DNA of 6,830 bases, taken from NCBI GenBank assembly GCA_038202665.1, contig JBBRES010000136.1, positions 1 through 6,830 on the forward strand, given 5' to 3'. The stretch is from Kapaibacterium sp038202665 (GTDB lineage: Bacteria > Bacteroidota > Ignavibacteria > Kapaibacteriales > Kapaibacteriaceae). A program made the position numbers and the translations under genes. Positions within the stretch are counted from its first letter, which is position 1. Each line of letters opens with the position of its first letter. Positions 1-6,496 of this stretch are shown here, in pieces. The notes beneath the pieces are model-generated. The model saw only the letters and a program-made list of their open reading frames with translations. It was not told the origin of the DNA and searched no databases.

Positions 1-2528
1 CCCGCATCAATAAAGCTACGCTTGCGAATGATGGTGTAGCACACCGTGGTGTCGCATGTTCTGCATGTTGTATCAGTGAACTCATAGCGAATGCAATACC
101 GCACCGTGTCTCTGCAATTCAACGAAGTTGGCGGTGGCGGAAGGGCCACCGTGAGCGAGATCGGTGTAACAGAAAGAGCAACACCTGCGGGCACGTCGCC
201 GAACGTAGCAGACGTTGATGAAGGTGTGAATGAAGGTGTTGGGAAGCCAGCAACAGAGCCACTTGCAAAGGTGGCGGCGGCAGTGATGCGACCGAGAGGT
301 GCGCACGTGCGCGAGATGTTTGCGCGTTCGATGGTGGCGCGAACGGAACGGAACGGACCTGGTGAAACGGTGAAGTTCGTTGTAACAATCACATTCGATC
401 CACTTTGTTTGATCTTCGCTTCACGAATGGACACTCTCAAATCATCGCAGCATGAAACACAGCGCGGCAAGTCTACACACGTTGCAACAGCATCGCATGC
501 GCTCAAGTAGCCGGTTGGTTGATTCGCAGGTCCATGCGGCATGAAGCTCATGCAGCTTTGATTAATGCTTGTAGTTGCAGGGATGGTGATTGTCACGCAG
601 AGTGAACCGGAGGAAGCTCCAAAGGCTAAGGGCGGAAAGGTGATGACGGACGGACTCACGGTGCCACCATTTGTTGTGGCTATTGATACGCTTGTGATAG
701 GCACACCAAACACGAGACTCGCGGTGCTTGTGTTCTTGACTACAAAGCAGTATTGGAAGGTGCGTGCAGCATTGCTTTCGGTGGTGCAGCTTATGCGGGG
801 TTCAAACACCTCGATGCATGGTGTTGGTTGTGATTGCGAGTATTTGCAATCAACCTGGACAGTGTCCTTGCAGAAGCGGCCGTCAACTGGCGACAGTGCT
901 GTGACTTCGATGAAGTACGGTCCAGGAGCCGATGTAGTGAAGCAGGCCTGCAAGCCAGTGATAGTGCCAGTTCCAATGTAGGTTGTGTTCGGTGTGTAGA
1001 TGGCGCTCGTGCCAGACATCGTGGCGGACCAACCGCTTGCAACAGAGACACCAGTGAATGCAACGTTTGTTCCGAGCGGTGTTGCTTTGATCGACGTGTA
1101 CGTTCCTGCAACGGCATTCGTGAATGAGAATGTTGCGCAGCAAAGATTCTGTCCGGCTACTTGCTGCAGTTGTGCTGTTACACTGAATGCGGCGCAGTCG
1201 AGAGGTCCGGGTGGACACGATAAACGCATTACATCAAAGTCACCCGTCGAAAACATTCCGTTGCCTGAATAGGTGGCAACAACATTGTCTTCATCAATCA
1301 AGATCGACGAGGCTGCTGTTCCACCCAATGCGCTCATGCCTTGCCACCCTGACACATTATCTGCGTGCAATGTGTAGATGCCATTGTGAATCAGATCTGC
1401 ACCGCCCCACACAAACTGATCGCTACCGGTGGGAATATTCGAGAATGTATTCCATCCCGAGAATCCCCAGTCGCAGCCGCCGGTCGCACTCGTCTTCCGA
1501 TCAAGCACCGTAGTGCCTTGATAAGCAACGCCAGAGCCGAGTTCGTAGTTCGTCGTGCTTACACTCCATGTGCCGCTGAAATCTGCGCGGTACATTTTCG
1601 AATAGAACGGGAATAGCTGATAGACGGTGATTGGAGTTGTGGACTTCGAAGATTGGATAAGGAGCAACTGTCCAGCGGCATTGAATTCCATATCCGAGAT
1701 TGGATCGGGTGGTGCAGTAGATGGAAGCGAGAAACAAAACTGCGCAACGCCGGTGAAGTTGCCTGCTGCATTGAGATTTACTTTCCACACGGATGTTTGC
1801 GGTCCACTCGGATTTGCAACATCGCGAGACCACACCGCGAAGTACACCGCGTTTGCTCGGTAGGCAATTCCCCACAGGCGTTCACCAAGTGGAGCTATGC
1901 CTGGAGTGCCACCATCTGGAAGAAACGGATCGAACGTGCTTTGCACGGAACTAAGATTTGCATCAAGTCGATAGATCTTTCCATCGTCGAGGTTCGTCAC
2001 GAACACCTGTCCGCCATTGTGATCCTGATCGAAGCAGATATTACCTAGCGACGGAGTGTTGAAGTCATTTGGATATGAAAGGTTGGGTCCGCTATTCGGC
2101 AACGAGATCTGATAATCGATGTTACCAGTGATTCCATTGATCTTGTAGACGCCACCAGGTCCGGCCGTGCCCCACGGATACGGAATCTGTCCATTGTGTC
2201 CGCCATACGTCATCGTCGCCGTCACATAGATGTTGCCGGAACAATCGAGCGCAATCCCAAAAATCTCACCTAGATTTCTTGCGATCCACGACGGGTGATG
2301 GTACTGCGGAACGCTGGCCCAGTTAACGGCAATTGGTTGTGCTGCAACGGTGCGCAAATCGTAGGCTGTGAGGACGTATCCGTTGGGGTTGTCTGCGCCG
2401 TTTGTGAGTCCGGAAAACTTTGTTGCCACGGCAACACCGTTTGCCATGGGCCACGGTTGTGAAGAAACCGCGGATGCAGCCGTAACAAGTATAATGGCAG
2501 CGGCGAAGAGTCGGATCGAATGATTCAT
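1..2528 (-). CDS. Secreted propeller-like protein with Cys-rich C-terminal modules (partial, 3' end off the left edge)
   Basis: The reading frame is open from ATG at 2528 to the window edge, giving 842 codons with no stop. The start is firm: the frame has a TAA at 2577-2579 upstream, no other usual start codon lies between, and a G-run (2534-2538) sits 5 nt before ATG as a weak ribosome-binding site. Residues 1-23 form a signal peptide (MNHSIRLFAAAIILVTAASA, cleavage near VSS/QP). Residues about 30-430 contain repeated blade-like strands such as GIALDCSGNIYVT (91-103), VFVTNLDDGKIYRLD (175-189) and LWGIAYRANAVYFAVW (218-233), as in NHL/SMP-30-like propellers. From about 438 onward the protein is rich in Cys and Thr/Ser, with CC pairs at 463-464 and 693-694 and C-[KR]-DTV motifs at 553 and 805, suggesting about three beta-sandwich modules of 110-150 residues. 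I do not recognise a named family or an enzymatic motif. A T9SS sorting domain beyond the edge is plausible but unseen. Role is unknown; probably exported and structural or adhesive. Confidence 0.9.
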   Translation of the reverse strand, partial: MNHSIRLFAAAIILVTAASAVSSQPWPMANGVAVATKFSGLTNGADNPNGYVLTAYDLRTVAAQPIAVNWASVPQYHHPSWIARNLGEIFGIALDCSGNIYVTATMTYGGHNGQIPYPWGTAGPGGVYKINGITGNIDYQISLPNSGPNLSYPNDFNTPSLGNICFDQDHNGGQVFVTNLDDGKIYRLDANLSSVQSTFDPFLPDGGTPGIAPLGERLWGIAYRANAVYFAVWSRDVANPSGPQTSVWKVNLNAAGNFTGVAQFCFSLPSTAPPDPISDMEFNAAGQLLLIQSSKSTTPITVYQLFPFYSKMYRADFSGTWSVSTTNYELGSGVAYQGTTVLDRKTSATGGCDWGFSGWNTFSNIPTGSDQFVWGGADLIHNGIYTLHADNVSGWQGMSALGGTAASSILIDEDNVVATYSGNGMFSTGDFDVMRLSCPPGPLDCAAFSVTAQLQQVAGQNLCCATFSFTNAVAGTYTSIKATPLGTNVAFTGVSVASGWSATMSGTSAIYTPNTTYIGTGTITGLQACFTTSAPGPYFIEVTALSPVDGRFCKDTVQVDCKYSQSQPTPCIEVFEPRISCTTESNAARTFQYCFVVKNTSTASLVFGVPITSVSIATTNGGTVSPSVITFPPLAFGASSGSLCVTITIPATTSINQSCMSFMPHGPANQPTGYLSACDAVATCVDLPRCVSCCDDLRVSIREAKIKQSGSNVIVTTNFTVSPGPFRSVRATIERANISRTCAPLGRITAAATFASGSVAGFPTPSFTPSSTSATFGDVPAGVALSVTPISLTVALPPPPTSLNCRDTVRYCIRYEFTDTTCRTCDTTVCYTIIRKRSFIDA

Positions 2529-2546
2529 TCGAACCCCCAGGAGTTG

Positions 2547-2575
2547 ATGTTTCAGAAGGAATATGCTACTGTCAA
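2547..2575 (-). promoter_or_regulatory. Possible sigma-70-like promoter for the gene starting at 2528
   Basis: On the minus strand a perfect TTGACA (2575-2570) is followed after 17 nt by AAACAT (2552-2547), which matches the -10 consensus at only three of six positions, including the important second A and final T. Transcription would begin near 2540 and leave a leader of about 12 nt. The alternative Bacteroidota-type -7 box (TAnnTTTG) was not found at the right distance. The perfect -35 box and correct spacing support it; the weak -10 box and short leader count against it. Confidence 0.4.
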
Positions 2576-2580
2576 CTTAC

Positions 2581-2600
2581 GAAGGAAGTTGCCTTCCTTC
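2581..2600 (-). terminator. 8-bp hairpin with GCAA loop, possible 3'-end or terminator element
   Basis: Read on the minus strand this is GAAGGAAG-GCAA-CTTCCTTC, a perfect 8-bp stem closed by a GNRA-type tetraloop. It lies about 65 nt after the phosphatase stop codon and 5 nt before the TTGACA box of the next gene. There is no T-tract after the stem, so it is not a classical intrinsic terminator; it could act as an RNA-stabilising 3' end. Its first arm also belongs to the larger inverted repeat ending at 2665, so the two stems cannot form together. Confidence 0.4.
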
Positions 2601-2665
2601 CCGGCAGCCTCCCGGCAGCCTCCCGGCAGCCTCCCGGCAGCCTCCCGGCAGCTGCCGGGAAGGAA
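2594..2665. repeat. 15-bp perfect inverted repeat enclosing the tandem array
   Basis: The left arm ttccttcccggcagc (2594-2608) is exactly complementary to the right arm gctgccgggaaggaa (2651-2665), leaving a 42-nt loop made of the inner tandem repeat units. The right arm begins one base from the phosphatase TGA (2667-2669). In the phosphatase transcript this would be a strong 15-bp stem placed at the very 3' end of the coding region, consistent with a terminator or mRNA-protecting structure. Confidence 0.75.
2600..2652. repeat. 11-bp tandem repeat, 4.8 copies of cccggcagcct
   Basis: Four identical units begin at 2600, 2611, 2622 and 2633, and a fifth copy at 2644-2652 is truncated after nine bases. 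The last copy runs into its own complement to form the perfect 16-bp palindrome cccggcagctgccggg (2644-2659). All copies are identical, which suggests recent expansion by slippage. The region is non-coding: it lies between the phosphatase stop codon and the promoter region of the next gene. Confidence 0.9.
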
Positions 2666-2666
2666 T

Positions 2667-3284
2667 TCATAAAGTGCGTATGAGGTAGCGACTCAATATC
2701 TTCTGAGCAACCCAGGCAAAGAGAACCCCGAGCGCCCCACCGACAACAACGTCCGAGAAGTAGTGGGCGGTGATGACGATGCGAGATACCGCTATAGCAA
2801 TGCCCACCACAGCGAAGAGCCATGCACCTTTTCGCCACACCAACCCACCGGTGGTAGCCAGCGCAGCGCCTGTTGTAGCATGTCCGCTTGGGAAGGAATT
2901 CCACTGATAGCTCGTGTCGAACGCAAAGAGGCGAAGGCCATACAGCTGCTCGTCGAACCACAGAACCGGACGTGCTCTGCAGATGGTGATCTTGATGAGG
3001 TTCGCCGCAATACCACTCAGTGCGATGCTAAGAAACACGGTCGCGCACGCAATGGCAAGCGGCCGGTTACGCTTCCACAAAAGGGCGGTGCCCGCAAGTG
3101 AGGGAACGAGCCACCAATGTCCTTTGCCAATCTCCTCGAACCACTCACCAGCCATGTACACGTTGCCGTGCACGTTCGCATGGAGCCATTCGGCAAGTGG
3201 GATGTCTATCGCCGAATATCCAAGGATACAGAGCGGGAAGGCAGCAAGGAGCCACAACAAGCGCAGCGCTGGGAAGGGCGTCAC
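2667..3284 (-). CDS. PAP2-family membrane phosphatase
   Basis: This 205-residue protein carries the complete type 2 phosphatidic acid phosphatase signature. Motif 1 is KX6RP (K98, R105, P106), motif 2 is PSGH (132-135), and motif 3 is SRX5HX3D (S167, R168, H174, D178). H174 would be the nucleophile and H135 the acid/base by family knowledge. About six hydrophobic segments (near 7-25, 57-70, 76-97, 136-150, 153-168 and 177-195) indicate an inner-membrane protein with the active site on the periplasmic face. Family members dephosphorylate phosphatidic acid, undecaprenyl pyrophosphate, phosphatidylglycerol phosphate or lipid A; the substrate cannot be told from sequence alone. The start is GTG, overlapping the TGA of the upstream gene by 4 bp (GTGA), preceded by the purine-rich GAGAAGAAGAA, so translation is probably coupled. 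Nothing appears truncated. The next gene downstream is separated by 138 bp of repeats and promoter-like sequence. Confidence 0.93.
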   Translation of the reverse strand: MTPFPALRLLWLLAAFPLCILGYSAIDIPLAEWLHANVHGNVYMAGEWFEEIGKGHWWLVPSLAGTALLWKRNRPLAIACATVFLSIALSGIAANLIKITICRARPVLWFDEQLYGLRLFAFDTSYQWNSFPSGHATTGAALATTGGLVWRKGAWLFAVVGIAIAVSRIVITAHYFSDVVVGGALGVLFAWVAQKILSRYLIRTL

Positions 3285-6200
3285 TTCTTCTTCTCAGGTA
3301 AAACGGCAGGGAGGGCAAGAGTAGAGATTTGTTCGTTGAACCGACGTACGTGATCGGCCTCGATGCTCTTGATCGTAGCGAGCTTCGCCGCAGCTTGCGC
3401 CGAGAGCGCGGCGAAGAGATCGAGCGTCTGTTGTGTTGGACGTGTGTCTGCAGACGAGGCCACTTCGCTGAGCGAGGCGATCTTGTTGTTGAGTCTTACA
3501 GGATAATTCAGAAGGTCTTGCCCCGCCTTGGCCTTGGTTTGCACCATGCTGTCTTCGATGTGCTGCAACGTATCGTTGATAACCTTACTAAGTGCAGTGA
3601 TGTCTTTGGTTGTTGTTGTGTCGAGATGTGACATGCGACCTACTGCGGCGTTCACCTGCGTGCGAACGTCGCGCATACGCTTGATCGCCTTATGCACGTC
3701 TGTGAGTGTGCTCGTTACATCGCGCAAGAATTTTTCTTGGGCAACGAGGTCCGCGTCGGCAACGTCAACACGTGGGTCTTTGCGAATCTCGAATGATACG
3801 CGCTGCGTGTCTGCGCCAAGAGAAAAGGTTGCCGTGTAGAGGCCGGGGGCAACGCGCGGACCCGACGTACCGGCACCCCACATCACACCTTCGAGCTCTT
3901 CTGCATCGGGCCAACGCATGTTCCATTGGAATTGATTCTGTCCGCTGAAGAGCGTGAGCGCCTCGCTGCTCGGACGGAAGAGTGAGTCGCGATAAAACTT
4001 CCGATCGTTCTTGAACTCTTCTCCCTTACGATCTTTCTTGCTCGAGAATCCTGCCACGGAGTCACCACGTTGCGTGCGAATCGTAAGCGTGAGTTCTTTC
4101 GATGTTGTGTCTGCAAGCCAGTATCGGAGCAACACGCCGTTGGGTGCATTCTCTCCAACATCCATCGTTGGCGCAGACCATGCACCACCCTCTACGCGAT
4201 ACGCATGACGTGGTGTGAATACGTGGAACGCGGATTTCATTGCTGCTGGTGTAAGCTGACGTAGAGACGTGAGGTCATCGAAGATCCAGAACGACCTTCC
4301 GTGTGTTCCGATAACAAGGTCGTGCTCACTGCCCTGAATAGCAAGATCGTGAATTGGCGTAAGTGGAAGGTTTAACAGGAAACGCGACCACGACGTGCCA
4401 CCATCAAACGAGACGAAGAGTCCACGCTCTGTGCCGCAATACAAGAGGTCCTTGCGAGCTGGGTCTTCGCGCACAACGCGTGCAAACGCTCCAGTGGGAA
4501 TGCCCGACGTGATCTTCGACCACGACGCACCGTAGTTCGTGGTCTTATACACGTACACGCCTTGATCGTCAAGCTTGTACCGGTTGATGGCCGCATAGGC
4601 CGTGCCTGCATCGTACGGCGATGCTTCGATCATGCTTATGAGTGAGAAGGCGGGAAGGCCAGAAGGTGTTACGTTCTTCCACGATGCAGCGTTGTCTGTG
4701 CTTACATGCACAAGGCCGTCGTCGCTGCCAGCCCAGAGTACGCCTTGCTTGACGGGAGATTCTGTAAACGTGAAGATGGTGCAATACACTTCCACGCCGG
4801 TGTTGTCTTTCGTGATGGGACCACCAGAAGCCATCTGCTTTGTGGTATCGTTCGTCGTGAGATCCGGCGAGATCTTTGTCCAACTCATGCCCTCGTTGGT
4901 GCTGCGCCATACGTGTTGCGACGTGGTGTAGAGCGCCTTGTCGTGTTTCGAGAACATGATTGGGAACGTCCACTGGAAGCGCTCTGTACGGTCTTTCGAG
5001 CCCTCACCAATGGGATTGTTGGGATACACGCTGATGTCTTGATTCTGATCGTTACTGCGGTCGTACCTGCTAAGATATCCGGAGTAGTTGCCACCAAAAG
5101 TAACGTTTGCATCGCTATGATGCGGAATCACGTAGCCGCTTTCAAATCCGGCAACACTGTACCAGCGCGATTTATCGATCGACCAATCGCCAATCGCACG
5201 ATGTGGAATCGAAACTGTGCTGTTGTCTTGTTGTGCGCCGTAGAGTCGGTACGGGAAATGATCGTCTACGCTGACGTGATAGAACTGCGAGGTGGCAAGG
5301 TCTTGCTCCGTCCAATGTCTGCCACCATCCACACTTACTACCCCGCCACCATCATCGGCCACCATCATGCGCTGATTGTTTTTTGGGTCGATCCACATGT
5401 CGTGATGATCGCCATGCTTTGTGCCCATACCACTAAAGCTCTTGCCTCCATCCACGCTCTTAAACATGCCCACGTTCAACACGTAGACAACCGATGCATC
5501 GAGTGGGTCGGCGTAGACGTGAGAGAAATACCAGGGCCGCGTACGAATGTCGGCTTGCGTACTCATGCGTGTCCACGTTGCACCAGCATCGTTACTCTTG
5601 AAGAGACCGCCGTTTTCATTCTCGACCATCGCAAACACGAGTCCACGTTCTGCACGCGAAACGTCGACGCAAATCTTGCCAAGTGTACCCGTAGGTAATC
5701 CAGGATTCTTCGTGATTTCTTTCCATGTGTCACCACCATCAATGCTCTTGAACAGCCCGCTTCCCGCACCACCACTGCTCATGCTGTGTGCGTCGCGATA
5801 GGCCTGCCATAACGAAGCGTAGATGATGCGCGGATTGTGCGGATCCATCTTCAACGTCATGCCGCCGGTGGAGTCGTTGCGGAACAATACTTTTTTCCAT
5901 GACGTGCCACCGTCGACGCTTTTGAAGATGCCGCGCTCGGGGTTCGGACCGAAGACGTGACCCATAGAACTCACCAACACTATGTCTGCATCGGTGGGAT
6001 GGACGACAACGTCAGCAATCATGCGACATTCTTTGAGTCCTATCGACGTCCACGTTGCACCACCATCACTCGTGCGATACATACCATCGCCCGAAGAAAT
6101 ATTGCCGCGAATATCAGTCTCACCCGTTCCCACATACACAATGTTGGGATCAGACGGGGCAATGGTAATGGCGCCGATAGATGCAGATGTGAACGTCGTG

Positions 6201-6478
6201 TCACTCACGCTCCGCCATGAATCGCCGTCGTCCTCGCTCTTCCACACACCACCACCGGTTGCGCCAAAGTAGTAGGTGTGCGGAAGATCGGGATGTCCGG
6301 CAACGGCCAGCGATCGGCCGCCGCGATATGGTCCTATGCAGCGAAACTTTTGTGCGCGAAGCGCATGGTCGAGCTCTGCCGTCGATGGTGTCTTCATCGA
6401 CTGAGCGTGAACAAGACCGCTTGGCAGACATGGGAAGGCGGCAAGGAGGAGAAGAACGAGAAGTTGTGTTGTGCGCAT
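3281..6478 (-). CDS. Secreted sortilin/VPS10-like BNR-repeat (Asp-box) propeller protein
   Basis: From ATG 6478 the protein has 1065 residues. Residues 1-25 are a signal peptide (MRTTQLLVLLLLAAF..., cleavage near VHA/QS); no lipobox is seen. The mature N-terminus carries the motif IGPYRGGRS (48-56), typical of the large bacterial 'VPS10 / BNR-like glycosyl hydrolase' annotation group. Asp-box motifs (S/T-x-D-x-G-x-x-W/F or close variants) begin near residues 81, 136, 187, 245, 295, 341, 382, 526, 593, 646 and 690, which fits one or two beta-propellers over about 50-740. A beta-sandwich segment follows (about 755-900, ending APGLYTATF then KDPRV). The tail, about 905-1050, is Lys/Asp/Leu-rich and probably coiled-coil, ending PEKKK. 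No T9SS sorting domain is present. Sialidase-type catalytic residues cannot be identified, so the 'glycosyl hydrolase' label often given to this group is not supported here; binding or scaffolding is more likely. An in-frame TTG at 6487 is an alternative start (1068 residues). Confidence 0.92.
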   Translation of the reverse strand: MRTTQLLVLLLLAAFPCLPSGLVHAQSMKTPSTAELDHALRAQKFRCIGPYRGGRSLAVAGHPDLPHTYYFGATGGGVWKSEDDGDSWRSVSDTTFTSASIGAITIAPSDPNIVYVGTGETDIRGNISSGDGMYRTSDGGATWTSIGLKECRMIADVVVHPTDADIVLVSSMGHVFGPNPERGIFKSVDGGTSWKKVLFRNDSTGGMTLKMDPHNPRIIYASLWQAYRDAHSMSSGGAGSGLFKSIDGGDTWKEITKNPGLPTGTLGKICVDVSRAERGLVFAMVENENGGLFKSNDAGATWTRMSTQADIRTRPWYFSHVYADPLDASVVYVLNVGMFKSVDGGKSFSGMGTKHGDHHDMWIDPKNNQRMMVADDGGGVVSVDGGRHWTEQDLATSQFYHVSVDDHFPYRLYGAQQDNSTVSIPHRAIGDWSIDKSRWYSVAGFESGYVIPHHSDANVTFGGNYSGYLSRYDRSNDQNQDISVYPNNPIGEGSKDRTERFQWTFPIMFSKHDKALYTTSQHVWRSTNEGMSWTKISPDLTTNDTTKQMASGGPITKDNTGVEVYCTIFTFTESPVKQGVLWAGSDDGLVHVSTDNAASWKNVTPSGLPAFSLISMIEASPYDAGTAYAAINRYKLDDQGVYVYKTTNYGASWSKITSGIPTGAFARVVREDPARKDLLYCGTERGLFVSFDGGTSWSRFLLNLPLTPIHDLAIQGSEHDLVIGTHGRSFWIFDDLTSLRQLTPAAMKSAFHVFTPRHAYRVEGGAWSAPTMDVGENAPNGVLLRYWLADTTSKELTLTIRTQRGDSVAGFSSKKDRKGEEFKNDRKFYRDSLFRPSSEALTLFSGQNQFQWNMRWPDAEELEGVMWGAGTSGPRVAPGLYTATFSLGADTQRVSFEIRKDPRVDVADADLVAQEKFLRDVTSTLTDVHKAIKRMRDVRTQVNAAVGRMSHLDTTTTKDITALSKVINDTLQHIEDSMVQTKAKAGQDLLNYPVRLNNKIASLSEVASSADTRPTQQTLDLFAALSAQAAAKLATIKSIEADHVRRFNEQISTLALPAVLPEKKK

Positions 6479-6488
6479 AGCGCGCAAC
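6468..6488 (-). promoter_or_regulatory. Inverted repeat across the start codon of the BNR-repeat gene
   Basis: On the minus strand GTTGCGCGC (6488-6480) and GCGCACAAC (6476-6468) are complementary at eight of nine positions, separated by TAT. The ATG at 6478 sits at the loop edge, and the alternative TTG start (6487-6485) lies in the first arm. In mRNA this could form a start-codon hairpin reducing initiation unless ribosomes finishing the upstream gene open it. It may also be a chance product of GC-rich sequence. Confidence 0.35.
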
Positions 6489-6491
6489 TTA

Positions 6492-6496
6492 GGCCT
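6492..6496 (-). promoter_or_regulatory. Possible ribosome-binding site next to the upstream stop codon
   Basis: The minus-strand sequence TAGAGGCC contains the stop TAG of the upstream gene (6499-6497) directly followed by AGG; AGAGG (6498-6494) resembles a Shine-Dalgarno core. It is 6 nt from the in-frame TTG at 6487 but 15 nt from the ATG at 6478, so spacing favours the TTG start while codon type favours ATG. The overlap with the stop codon suggests translational coupling. Confidence 0.35.

Noticed and set aside
91..981. Plus-strand open frames of about 139 codons (91-510) and 138 codons (565-981)
   Set aside because: Both are antisense to the continuous 842-codon secreted-protein frame, and their translations show no domain pattern.
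2600..2652. CRISPR-like array
   Set aside because: The units are only 11 bp and directly adjacent, with no spacers and no cas genes in the window.
2577..2669. Possible stop read-through of the phosphatase TGA across the repeat to TAA at 2577-2579
   Set aside because: The extension is open in frame for 29 codons, but it would be only a Gly/Arg/Pro-rich translation of the repeat. The 205-residue protein already has all PAP2 motifs and a normal length.
2572..2961. Minus-strand open frame of 129 codons spanning the tandem repeat
   Set aside because: It overlaps the PAP2 gene in another frame. Its end is simply the translation of the 11-bp repeat, whose length is not a multiple of three.
4706..5698. 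A 330-codon open frame on the plus strand
   Set aside because: It lies wholly antisense to the well-supported BNR-repeat gene, whose Asp-box and propeller pattern runs through it. Its own translation shows no recognisable motif or signal, so it is a coding shadow.
3281..6478. Assignment of the BNR-repeat protein as an active sialidase or glycosyl hydrolase
   Set aside because: Asp-boxes are structural motifs found in many propellers. I cannot identify the catalytic arginine triad and Tyr/Glu of sialidases in the protein.
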